Shown here: positions 8,075 to 17,177 of the stretch, piece after piece | Layout of the letters: each line of letters begins with the position of its first letter | How positions within the stretch are numbered: position 1 is the first letter of the stretch | Source: Pseudomonadota bacterium | GTDB lineage: Bacteria > Pseudomonadota > Gammaproteobacteria > Pseudomonadales > Oleiphilaceae | Length of the DNA: 64,000 nucleotides | NCBI GenBank assembly: GCA_002747395.1 | Contig: PDPE01000030.1 | Location: forward strand, 1 to 64,000 | Direction: 5' to 3' | The notes under the pieces: model-generated | Seen by the model: the letters and a program-made list of their open reading frames with translations, nothing else | What the model was told of the DNA's origin: nothing | Database searches by the model: none | Position numbers and translations under genes: made by a program

Positions 8075-8638
8075 TTGAGCAATATTCCCGGTTACCTGCA
8101 AGACGCCCAAACCCTGCTGACCAAACACGGTTTTACAACCAGCGATGTCTGGTATCACGGCACCTCATCTGCACTGGTTCACTCCATAAAAGAACAGGGG
8201 CTGAAACGATCAGGCGACAGGGCCATTAAACAGGCTGCCAAAAAAACCATGGCAACCATAGGCAATCACTACACGGAATCCATAGAACCCGTTTTTCTGA
8301 CCCAGAGCAAGGAACTTGCCTGGTATTGGGCGCAACAGACCGTACGAAACAGAATGGTACGATTTGAAGAAACAGAAACACCTGTGGTTCTGGCGGTCAA
8401 ATTACCCGAAGAACTGCTATCCGAGGTAAAACCGGACGTAGGAGCAAGAAGCCTGTTGCTGCTCCCGGAGGGCGAACACTACCTCGCCCGATTGGCCATC
8501 ATCGCAGAACGATGCGGCATCGAACCGCCCGCAATAGATTTAATGAAAGCAGACAGAATGGAGTTTCTGAATACGCTGGGCATGGCCTATATTGACCGGG
8601 ATATTCCGGCTGAATGCATTGAAGAAATCAAGGCATAA
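8075..8638 (+). CDS. Unknown protein with ADP-ribosyltransferase-like N-terminus
   Basis: A 187-residue soluble protein starting at TTG (8075-8077) with AAGAG upstream; no in-frame ATG precedes the conserved-looking start. Near the N-terminus DVWYHGTSSALVHSIKEQGL, followed 50 residues later by VFLTQSKELAWYWAQQTV, resembles the opening of ART-fold proteins (PARP, KptA, DarT-like), where YHGT and the later strand and helix build the NAD pocket. The second half contains VVLAVKLPEELL and RSLLLLPEGEHYLARLAII; a glutamate there could be catalytic, but I cannot assign it. No signal peptide or toxin-delivery domain is seen. It stands alone between the aceA terminator and the PEP-CTERM gene. The fold assignment is inference from motifs only. 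Confidence 0.5.
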   Translation: MSNIPGYLQDAQTLLTKHGFTTSDVWYHGTSSALVHSIKEQGLKRSGDRAIKQAAKKTMATIGNHYTESIEPVFLTQSKELAWYWAQQTVRNRMVRFEETETPVVLAVKLPEELLSEVKPDVGARSLLLLPEGEHYLARLAIIAERCGIEPPAIDLMKADRMEFLNTLGMAYIDRDIPAECIEEIKA

Positions 8639-8841
8639 GGGGACTGGTTGCTCTCCGGCGCAGGCCTTCATGGGGGCAGCCTGCTGCAGATAGATAGCGT
8701 GAATGGATGCGCATCGGCAAGCAAAAGTTAAAAAGCGGGGTATTTCACAATGTTGATGATGCCAGGCAAAGAAGCCTGACGAGCTCAAGAAACAGACACG
8801 GAGCGACATTTTAACCTGTCTTCACAAACTTATTGCAACCG

Positions 8842-8900
8842 AAAAACCCCACCGCCGTTTCGGCAAGCGACTTCCGGTCACCTCGCAGGTTTGTGGCGGT
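8842..8900 (-). terminator. Structured 3' element after the PEP-CTERM gene, possible terminator
   Basis: On the minus strand, directly behind the stop codon, ACCGCC (complement of 8895-8900) can pair with GGCGGT (complement of 8851-8856), followed by GGGG and five T. The 38 bases between contain GCGAGGTGACCGGAAGTCGC (GCGA/TCGC ends) and GCCGAAACGGC. A plain terminator rarely has such a long, ordered loop. Confidence 0.4.
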
Positions 8901-9485
8901 TCAGACTTTTTTTCTACCAAGACCAACAATCCCGATTAACCCGCCAAACAATAAAAACAAGGTAGCAGGTTCAGGAACAGAATTAGAACCGCCCCCCGTT
9001 ACTGTTAACACCCCGCCACTGTTGGTTACCGGGAGGATACTGTAAGCGAGGGAATCTGATAAAACTACATCAGTCAGATTTAGCAAACTCGTACCAGCGG
9101 CCAAAGTATCAAATGAAATCGTCGCCAGTACGGTGGGAGTGGTTACATCCAAACCAGACAAGGCAAAAGTCATTTCAGAAAAAGAAACAGAACCTGCAGA
9201 GATTGTGTCATCAATTAAAAACGTATCCAGGCCAAAGATATCACCACTGGTAACCGAATTGGCGCTCAATACTGCACTATCAAAATTCAAATCAAACTCA
9301 AACCCGGCCAGATCAGTAGCGTCATCTATCAAGATATCCACATCAAAAGATGTACCTTCGGTTAAAGACAACGAGTTATTGATCGTTCCACCTGGAACCA
9401 TATCGACCGAGATTGCTGCCGCATTGGCAACGCCGCAAGTCAGTGCTGCCATTAGTGTTACTATTCTGAGCATTCCATTTTTCAT
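8901..9485 (-). CDS. PEP-CTERM surface protein with a cohesin domain
   Basis: A 194-residue exported protein. I place the start at the ATG of 9485, which has AGGA nine bases upstream, rather than a longer frame. Signal peptide: about residues 1-22 (LRIVTLMAALTCGVANA). Residues 24-160 form a cohesin-type beta sandwich, seen in LAGFEFDLNFDSAVLSANSV and the tail strands LATISFDTLAAGTSLLNLTD. The C-terminus has the full PEP-CTERM sorting signal: VPEPATLFLLFGGLIGIVGL, then GRKK. PEP-CTERM proteins are processed by an exosortase (EpsH/XrtA), which must be encoded elsewhere. The next gene upstream ends in a dockerin, so this protein is the likely receptor for it. Same strand, 135-base gap. Confidence 0.9.
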   Translation of the reverse strand: MKNGMLRIVTLMAALTCGVANAAAISVDMVPGGTINNSLSLTEGTSFDVDILIDDATDLAGFEFDLNFDSAVLSANSVTSGDIFGLDTFLIDDTISAGSVSFSEMTFALSGLDVTTPTVLATISFDTLAAGTSLLNLTDVVLSDSLAYSILPVTNSGGVLTVTGGGSNSVPEPATLFLLFGGLIGIVGLGRKKV

Positions 9486-9620
9486 TTGGTACATTCCTGT
9501 TATTGAACTCAAGCATACTCTCCTTTACGGCAGAGAATTGCGGTTAGGAGTAGTTGTATATTTTACAAATACCCTTGTACATTTAAAAACAGCCGGGAAC
9601 AATAGTGCCCGGCTTACTAT

Positions 9621-12600
9621 TTATCGAGTTGCACAACGGGGGCGAGTACATAGACGGGCAGCCTGCCTGAAGTCCAGCACGTTTATAACACCATCCCCAT
9701 TAATATCGGCGGGATCATCCGGGCCATTGGCTGCCTGGCCGAAAGCGGGTTTCATGAGATTCAAATCATCTCTGTCTACATCGCCGTCCGAGTCCAGGTC
9801 ACCAGGTATTGCCGACGCCTTAATAAATGCCTCATTTCCAGCTTCTAAAGCATCTATTTGGCCATCCTTATCAAAGTCGACCGGTAAGCTGTCAGCCCGT
9901 GGCACAAACGCCTCCAGTCCATCATTGATACCATCACCATCGGAGTCTGGCTGATAGGGATCCAGCCCCAAGGCTACTTCCTGTTCGTCACCAATACCAT
10001 CATCGTCAGTATCTAACGGGTTGATATCATCCCCATCCAGTGCATCCATAATTCCATTATTATTACGGTCTGACGGAGCTGAGGGATCGAGAACTTCTAT
10101 ACCATCGTTAACACCGTCGGCATCTGTGTCAGGATTGTAGGGGTCAAGACCTAACGCTATCTCATGATCATCAGACAAGCTGTCACCATCAGAATCTACA
10201 TCAATTAAGTCTGTAATGTGCACAAAGAAAGTATTATCGAGGGAAAGCAATTGATCACCCAAGCTATGCGCGGTGATGACGACTTCTTCCTCCAGGTTGA
10301 TAGCAGCCCCATAAGGAATGCTTACCACAACATTAAATATTTGACGGTGTCCTGACTTAACTGTAACACGCGAACTAACTTGCACATCCCAACCACTCTC
10401 TGTTTTAGCCGCCAAAGAATATACGTCATCCTTTCTACCCATATTAACTAAAATTGCCGTGAAAGTGATTTGTTGGCCAGCCGAACCTTTCTGACTCAAT
10501 ATATCCTGATCAAAAGGAATAATTGAGAAGTCAAAAGGAGCGTAGGTTCGCTGAGTATCTTGAGTCTCTGCAATCAAAGAAGGACTCATTTTTGCCGGGT
10601 CTTTCACGGTTACCTCTTGGCCCCCTTTATCTGCGCACATCAAACTGACATCAGTATCTTCACACCCAATCTTAAAACCACCAAATACCAATTTATCCCA
10701 ATCGGAAGTTGTCATTAAAATTTCAGATTTTTCGCTACCGATAAATGAGGTATTAATATCTACGCTCACATTATCTTCTATTTTTGAATCAGTATTCCAG
10801 TCAATACCATTTACACTATTTACAGTATTATTTTTTTGTAGTGTATTCAATCCGCCGCTCTTATAAAAATAAACAGCATATTTTTCTATCCCCTTGTCAT
10901 AAGGCAGAAAATACAGTTTATCCAAATCATTATTTCCTGAAAGGGCACTCCCCCTAACACCATCAGATTCATCCAGGCTGGTTTCATCGAGTGTATTTAA
11001 GTTAAAGATTGAATAATCTAAAAGACCTGACCTCAAACTATCCTCATCCTCACCATTTCTAACTGGCACTCCGCCTAGACCTTCATGATGATATATATAA
11101 TTCATAATACTTAAATAATTTGGCCTTTTATTAATGGCTCGTTGCTCAAACAAATCAACAGGCGTACCTGTAAGGTCTTTGCTTACGCCAAAATAACATG
11201 AGGCTAAAGTCTCAACACCCAAAAAGCAAAATTCAGTTACAGGTACCGGATTTGCAATCAGGCCCCAACATTCTTCATCTGATTTTCCTTTGCATATTCT
11301 CTCATATGCTTTGTTATTCAGCTTAATCTCATTTAAACAAGCAACCATTGAATCTCCTTCTGAACAGAGATCCACCTTAAGTAATCCCATTATCGATCCA
11401 CCATGGGTTAAGCCCAATGAATGACCAAATTCATGCATAATAAGAGATTTTATCTTAACAGAGGACTTATCAAAACCTGTAACCACACCCCAGGAATTAT
11501 TAGCGTCCATGGTTATTGGGTACTCCATCATCCCTTTAAATTGTCCATCATCTATGCTTTCGGCACTTAACATGTAACGATAAACACGCTCTTTCGCCGT
11601 AGTAAAATCATCAGCTCTCCCTCTACTGGAACTGCTTCTACCCTCGGCTTTCCTTTTATACTCCACTAAATCATTGTCGATTTCTGCGTTGGTAACCACA
11701 CTGGAATAATCCACTCTATGTTTCTGTCCACCATAATCAACGTGTAGCGCTATACCCCGGCGAGCAAATGCCAGCAATAATGATTCACCACCACTATTAT
11801 CCGACAGTGGGTCAAAAAACTCGTCCATGTTTTGCCCTAGCGTATTGTAACAATCCATGGTCAGAGAGTTATTTGCATAGTGATTATTTTCGTTTAACCC
11901 CTTTTTAAAACAAGCTTCAACACGCTCTTTGTTCCCAATAACCGCTTCAGTTGGTGAATAATCTATTGTTACCTTCCAGTTACCATGCCAGTCAAACTTT
12001 CCTTTATACATATGATCTATCCACAAAAACAAATCCCTTTGCCCCACTAATGCCCCTTCAGCTTTTAAATCAATACAATCGCCATCCAGACAAAAGCCAT
12101 AGGTTTCCCAGGCATCCGGCAATGCGTCTAAATCCGTGTCAATTGGTAAATATAAAACATAGTCATCACTGGACTTGGAAACATCAAATTCGGTTTTGAT
12201 ATCACATGAAGCTTTATAACGGCCACGTTCTTTAAACTCATGTTTGATTGTCGAATTTGAAGCACAGTCATCCCCACAGGAAACTGTTTCACTTGTGCCA
12301 TCACCAAAATCCCAAGTGTATTGTATAATCTTGATTGGCTTATCATCCAGAGATTGCGTTTTACAATTCAAGTCAACCAATAATGAATTACTGCTCCCCA
12401 ACACATTCTGATTTCCCACTATCCCTGCTGGCGCATTTGGTTTTTCCGTTAATTCAGCCGTTACACTTATTCGCCGAATAACCACAGTAACAGTTTTTGT
12501 AGTGGCAGCCCCACTGGCATCGGTGACTGTATAGGTAAACTCCGACTGACCGGTTTGATCATTTCCGGGAGTGAAGACAATATTTCCATCCTGATTGATT

Positions 12601-15600
12601 ACTGCAGAGGCATCATTTAATCCACTATCATCGACTGTCAGGCTGAGAATTTCATTTTCAGGGTCTGTGACATCCTGCAACACATTGATGACCACAGGTT
12701 GATTGTATAATGTTTCAACATCCCAGTCCCTGGCAATCGGCTCGTTGTTCTCATAGCCTCTTACCGCAAACGAGGTCGTTGCTGAATTATTCCAAATGTC
12801 AGCGTCTCCCTGTTCCGCATTTGGAATGACATCAACCAGTACAGCGTAATAGGGTGCCGCAGCAATAAAGCTTTCGCTTGCCTCCAGATGAATACTTTGT
12901 CCCGGCAACAAGGGCGAATTGTGGACAATCGTCTCACCGACTTTTTGTAACCCGATGAACGAATCAACATAGAAATTAACAGCGAAATCACTGGCGGGGG
13001 TGGTTTGGCTCAAATTGCGAAGCGCTGTACCAAGGAGAACCGATTCGTTCTGGTTGACATGGATTTTGTCTATATCTTGTGACAACACCTGCAAATCAGG
13101 CATCGGCACCGTAACAGCTGCAATATAAATGGTATATTTCGCCACCAGCCCATTGCTCTGCAATTGCGCATACAAGGTGGTTGCACCCGTATAGCTGGGT
13201 GTCTGCCATGCCAAATCAGCTGTAAACGATGCACCACCGGCCAATTCGGGCACCGCAATTTCACCTATTAACAGACCACCATTATCCGGATCAGCATTAT
13301 AAAAACGAACGCTGTCAGCAGACGATCCCAAACCACATCGGTTCGATACCTTTGCCATTAACCTGATGTTTTCCCCCATACCAGGATAGTCCCTGGTGGC
13401 TCGCAGACCAAGACTCTGGTTCAGCTGTGCCGGACAAACGTACAGATTTCCCCGGACGATATTATTGTATTCCGCATCTTCATCCACAGCGGCACCTGCG
13501 TCGATAAGGGCGTGAATATCAACATATCCCTCTACCTGAGTCTGCAGCGTGAATGTTGAGCGCACTACCTCCCCTTTAGCCAGATTGCCGCTAACGGTAT
13601 CACTGCCGAGAAAAACACCACCTTCAAAAGGGTGTCCATCATAATAATCAACCGAGAACGACTGATCTGAATCGGCAGGCCCACGATTCAAAACATCCAG
13701 CAAAATATCAACACTGTCTCCGGCAATCGGCTGATTTGAGAACCGGAGCCCCCGAACACCCCGCAGGTCAGGACGATTTTTTCGCACCTCAATGTGTTGG
13801 CCAGCATGATTATTGCTCAGGTTCTTTTCGCCCGGAACACTGGAGACGTAGACATGAACCCGTTTGGTTCCCAGCATATCAAGCGTTATTGGCTCACTGG
13901 ATGTGATGCCGACAGAACCGCCAGGAGCCACATCACCCGTATACACAATCTCCTCGCCAATTTGCTCTCCTGAAATTTCATCGGTAAAGCGAACAGTAAA
14001 GCCTCCGGCAGCGACCAGGTTACCATTATTTTCAATTTGCGCAACCAGACTCACTGTTGAATTTAACACCGCTGCACGCTGCCCGCTATCGGTAGTGAAC
14101 AGCCCCTCCGAACCGGTGAAATTAAAATAGCGAGACTGAACGAGCAGGTCAGGCACAGGTACATACTCCCTTACAGGCCATTCAAAGCAGAAGTAAATCT
14201 CGCAAAGGGGAGGTGGCGGAGGAGTAGCGGGCGCATCAATTACCGTTATCAGCAATTTCGTTTCAGCATACAGATTATTGTCATACACCCTGATCTTCGC
14301 CTCATAAGTCCCCAGTTCATCCGGGGCTCGTGCTGCTATGTTGAAGCGTCCATTGGGGCTGATGGTGTAGCTGTGGTTTTGCTTTCCATTGAAGTCGAGA
14401 GTAACGAGCCCTCCCATCACGGGTAAATGAGACCCCCACATATAATGAGCATCGCCATTGAACGTCACCTCCCGACCTCTGACCACGGTCACAGGCGAAA
14501 CCGCGGTCATTTCCATTCCATAGGAACCGGGAGGTGGTGTACCCACAATAATAAATGCGGAGGCCAGGTTATTTTGTCGATTGGATTCGAGTTTTGCCCC
14601 TTCCCCTGTGGCCGCATTGCCGTCAATCACGCCTCTGAATACGAGCGACTGATAGCCCTGGGTCATTGGTACTGTCCACGGAATTTCAATGGTTTCAGTT
14701 TCACCGGCAGCCAGGTCTCTCCCCGAGACAAGACCGATAAACTGACCAACATCGGGCATATCGTCAAAGGCTGCAACAGAATACGAGCCAGAGAAAGATG
14801 CTATTCCGACATTACGTACTGTCAGCTCAATCGTGACTTTATCGCCCGGATTGGCCTGAATAACGGATTTACCATTCTCGTCTTTAAAGCGTATTCCTGT
14901 TCTGTCAATGGCCAGATCAGCCAGACCCTCTGCGCCAAGCACTGTCAAGTCAAGCACGACAGGCTCTGAAGAAAGCCCCTGGTCGTCCAGAACCCGATAA
15001 ACAAAGCGCCAGTCACCTGCTGCCAGTTCCGAGGTACTCAAAACTGCGGTAGAACCCATGTGAATTTCATCACCCGCAGCGACACCGTTAACCAACGGTA
15101 TTGCGCCCCAGTAGTGCTCAACGATGGTGTGCCCATCAGCACCACTTGTTCCGGTTAAGGTCAGCAATTCACCCTCAATTGGCAATAAGGGCTCATGCTT
15201 GCTGATTTCTGCGAGCGGGAATTCTATGGATGGCTCGTCATAGGTGAATGTTGCCGTTGCAGATGAAGCAATAGAGGTACCGGCATAGCCCACATGGAAG
15301 CGCCAGTCATCAGCCTGATTCAGCCCGGCAGGAATGGTCACCAGCTCCGTTCCATCGTTTGGCGTATCAATGGTAAATTGATACCAGTCTTTATCATCCG
15401 CCAGGGGTTCATTCCGGGTTGCAGGCACGCTATCCCGCTTCATCGACAACACAACCTGCTTGTCGCCAGCCCCGTTGCCAGCCCAGACGAGAGTGACTTT
15501 TTGACCGGCCTCGTAGGTTGTCACCTCATTGGGAGACAGATAACTGATCGCCAGGGTTTCAACGTTGAAATTGACCTGTGCTACCGGGTCAAGCCCCAGT

Positions 15601-17054
15601 TCTACCGTTCTGCTGACGGGATTAAAGCCGTAAAGTGGCAATACTGTTGCCGGGTAAATTCGATAAGTAGCCGGTGCCAGACTGTTGTCTTCGCCAAACA
15701 CATAATGGCCATTACTATCTGTTGTTACACTGCAGTCGGTTGTGGTGACATTCAGTTCAATACACAGATTGATACCGGCCAGACCATTACCCTGTGCGCC
15801 GTAAACAAACCCGGAAATGGTTTGCACTCCATCGGCATCTTTTACCAGAGGGTCGGTGCCATTGGCAAATTCCCGGGCGTTGCTAAAGCCGTCCGCGTCG
15901 GGGTCATCATTGGCTGAAAACCCTGTGCCACCCAAATGGGCAATTTCCCAGGCATCGGGCAATCCGTCCCAATCCTGATCGTTTGGTGTTGCATCGGATA
16001 TGGTGGCACCACTGCTGTTTCGACCCAGACTATCATTAAAACGTACTTTTACACTGTGAGGTACGGCAGGGTTCAGCGGCACCCAAATATCGACCAGTTC
16101 GACCATACCACCGAAAGCACCATCCGCTGCGGGCGCTGGCTGAAACACGCCATCATCGATGGCATAATCTGCACTTACAATCGGTGCCTGCCCTTCACCA
16201 GCCTCACTGCTGACTGAGTGCCGCGAAGTAATATAGACTGACTGTGCATGGGGCAGCGACCATTTGCCGGATTTGTTCTGATAGCGAACATGCAAAGTAT
16301 GTATGCCAGGGGACAACGCAGCAAGGTTAGCCAACCCTCTGAGTTCATCACCATTCAAATCTGCGCTTCCCGTTTTTGTATCACTCAGAGGTAACCCGTT
16401 ACCCTGACCGGGGTCGACATCAAAAAATGCCTCCGCCGCTGCAAATCCGAAATCACCACCTGCAGAAATACCACCACTGGAACCGCCTTTTTTATCCAGG
16501 TAAAAAGTTTGTGCCAATGGTATTGACCAGTTCCCGTTCTCATCCTGAAAACGCAGGTGAAGGGTATGTGTTCCCTTGTCCAGCCCTTGCAATAAACTGG
16601 AGTGCCTCAGGCGCTCGAAGGTTTCATCAAACACGCCATCTTTTGGTACCAATGCGAGCAAACCATTGCCTTCTCCCGGGTTGGAGTCGACAAACATTTC
16701 CGCCAGCACCAGTTTATTGCTGCCACCCTGCCCGTTAGACTTGCCATCGGTGTACATATAGAAACTTTGCCCGACCGCTTGTGACCACTGCCCCTGATCA
16801 TCCTGAAAACGCAGGTAAACGGTATGCTGCCCTTCGCCGACACCACTGACGTCCAGGCTCTCCAGGGCAAATGAAAAACCGTGATCAATCGCACTATCCA
16901 CATTTAAGGCTGTCACAAGCTGGTGATCATTTATATAGGCTTCAGCCGCAACAACCTGAGTCTTACCATCAGCAGCCACTACCCGGGAAGGTGATAACAG
17001 TAACGATAAAACAACGACAAACAGGCGTAAAAAGGTGGGTAAGCCGTTTTTCAT
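9621..17054 (-). CDS. Giant secreted multidomain metalloprotease with C-terminal dockerin
   Basis: A 2477-residue exported protein. Start taken at 17054 (CCGGAG seven bases upstream; signal peptide ends near VVAADG). Order seen: four tandem modules of about 75-90 residues (30-350) with the recurring pattern AE-x-F-x-D-x2-PG-x-GNG ... HTL-x-(V/L)RFQD-x2-G-x-WS; Ca-binding DxDxDG segment; carboxypeptidase-regulatory-like domain; several CARDB-like domains (about 710-830, 965-1205, 1315-1438); a cadherin-like domain (1442-1528); a PKD domain with WDFGDGTS (about 1545-1610); a metallopeptidase region with zinc motif HEFGHSLGLTH (His1874, Glu1875, His1878, His1884) and a later SIMNY Met-turn (Met1984); thrombospondin type-3-like Ca repeats; and a dockerin (about 2418-2465: DLDSDGDVDRDDLNLM, then DINGDGVINVLDF). 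The tail ends LCTRPRCATR. Substrate unknown. Confidence 0.88.
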   Translation of the reverse strand: MKNGLPTFLRLFVVVLSLLLSPSRVVAADGKTQVVAAEAYINDHQLVTALNVDSAIDHGFSFALESLDVSGVGEGQHTVYLRFQDDQGQWSQAVGQSFYMYTDGKSNGQGGSNKLVLAEMFVDSNPGEGNGLLALVPKDGVFDETFERLRHSSLLQGLDKGTHTLHLRFQDENGNWSIPLAQTFYLDKKGGSSGGISAGGDFGFAAAEAFFDVDPGQGNGLPLSDTKTGSADLNGDELRGLANLAALSPGIHTLHVRYQNKSGKWSLPHAQSVYITSRHSVSSEAGEGQAPIVSADYAIDDGVFQPAPAADGAFGGMVELVDIWVPLNPAVPHSVKVRFNDSLGRNSSGATISDATPNDQDWDGLPDAWEIAHLGGTGFSANDDPDADGFSNAREFANGTDPLVKDADGVQTISGFVYGAQGNGLAGINLCIELNVTTTDCSVTTDSNGHYVFGEDNSLAPATYRIYPATVLPLYGFNPVSRTVELGLDPVAQVNFNVETLAISYLSPNEVTTYEAGQKVTLVWAGNGAGDKQVVLSMKRDSVPATRNEPLADDKDWYQFTIDTPNDGTELVTIPAGLNQADDWRFHVGYAGTSIASSATATFTYDEPSIEFPLAEISKHEPLLPIEGELLTLTGTSGADGHTIVEHYWGAIPLVNGVAAGDEIHMGSTAVLSTSELAAGDWRFVYRVLDDQGLSSEPVVLDLTVLGAEGLADLAIDRTGIRFKDENGKSVIQANPGDKVTIELTVRNVGIASFSGSYSVAAFDDMPDVGQFIGLVSGRDLAAGETETIEIPWTVPMTQGYQSLVFRGVIDGNAATGEGAKLESNRQNNLASAFIIVGTPPPGSYGMEMTAVSPVTVVRGREVTFNGDAHYMWGSHLPVMGGLVTLDFNGKQNHSYTISPNGRFNIAARAPDELGTYEAKIRVYDNNLYAETKLLITVIDAPATPPPPPLCEIYFCFEWPVREYVPVPDLLVQSRYFNFTGSEGLFTTDSGQRAAVLNSTVSLVAQIENNGNLVAAGGFTVRFTDEISGEQIGEEIVYTGDVAPGGSVGITSSEPITLDMLGTKRVHVYVSSVPGEKNLSNNHAGQHIEVRKNRPDLRGVRGLRFSNQPIAGDSVDILLDVLNRGPADSDQSFSVDYYDGHPFEGGVFLGSDTVSGNLAKGEVVRSTFTLQTQVEGYVDIHALIDAGAAVDEDAEYNNIVRGNLYVCPAQLNQSLGLRATRDYPGMGENIRLMAKVSNRCGLGSSADSVRFYNADPDNGGLLIGEIAVPELAGGASFTADLAWQTPSYTGATTLYAQLQSNGLVAKYTIYIAAVTVPMPDLQVLSQDIDKIHVNQNESVLLGTALRNLSQTTPASDFAVNFYVDSFIGLQKVGETIVHNSPLLPGQSIHLEASESFIAAAPYYAVLVDVIPNAEQGDADIWNNSATTSFAVRGYENNEPIARDWDVETLYNQPVVINVLQDVTDPENEILSLTVDDSGLNDASAVINQDGNIVFTPGNDQTGQSEFTYTVTDASGAATTKTVTVVIRRISVTAELTEKPNAPAGIVGNQNVLGSSNSLLVDLNCKTQSLDDKPIKIIQYTWDFGDGTSETVSCGDDCASNSTIKHEFKERGRYKASCDIKTEFDVSKSSDDYVLYLPIDTDLDALPDAWETYGFCLDGDCIDLKAEGALVGQRDLFLWIDHMYKGKFDWHGNWKVTIDYSPTEAVIGNKERVEACFKKGLNENNHYANNSLTMDCYNTLGQNMDEFFDPLSDNSGGESLLLAFARRGIALHVDYGGQKHRVDYSSVVTNAEIDNDLVEYKRKAEGRSSSSRGRADDFTTAKERVYRYMLSAESIDDGQFKGMMEYPITMDANNSWGVVTGFDKSSVKIKSLIMHEFGHSLGLTHGGSIMGLLKVDLCSEGDSMVACLNEIKLNNKAYERICKGKSDEECWGLIANPVPVTEFCFLGVETLASCYFGVSKDLTGTPVDLFEQRAINKRPNYLSIMNYIYHHEGLGGVPVRNGEDEDSLRSGLLDYSIFNLNTLDETSLDESDGVRGSALSGNNDLDKLYFLPYDKGIEKYAVYFYKSGGLNTLQKNNTVNSVNGIDWNTDSKIEDNVSVDINTSFIGSEKSEILMTTSDWDKLVFGGFKIGCEDTDVSLMCADKGGQEVTVKDPAKMSPSLIAETQDTQRTYAPFDFSIIPFDQDILSQKGSAGQQITFTAILVNMGRKDDVYSLAAKTESGWDVQVSSRVTVKSGHRQIFNVVVSIPYGAAINLEEEVVITAHSLGDQLLSLDNTFFVHITDLIDVDSDGDSLSDDHEIALGLDPYNPDTDADGVNDGIEVLDPSAPSDRNNNGIMDALDGDDINPLDTDDDGIGDEQEVALGLDPYQPDSDGDGINDGLEAFVPRADSLPVDFDKDGQIDALEAGNEAFIKASAIPGDLDSDGDVDRDDLNLMKPAFGQAANGPDDPADINGDGVINVLDFRQAARLCTRPRCATR

Positions 17055-17177
17055 TTGCAACTCCGGATAATGATTGTTGAGCACGGTGTAATACTGTGAT
17101 TTTGTAGCGGAACAAGAGGCAGCCAGTCAGGTGGTTGGTAATTACTGACCTGACTGACAAGGAGTGACCTGTCTGGT

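Noticed and set aside
8842..8905. Cyclic-di-GMP-I (GEMM) riboswitch downstream of the PEP-CTERM gene
   Set aside because: CAAACC and GAGG-type strings recall the class, but the conserved GGGACGCAAAGCC core and the receptor helix are absent, and the element lies 3' of the gene.
9133..9954. 273-codon plus-strand frame across the PEP-CTERM and protease genes
   Set aside because: Ser/Pro/Ile-rich antisense frame of two Ca-repeat coding ends; no similarity.
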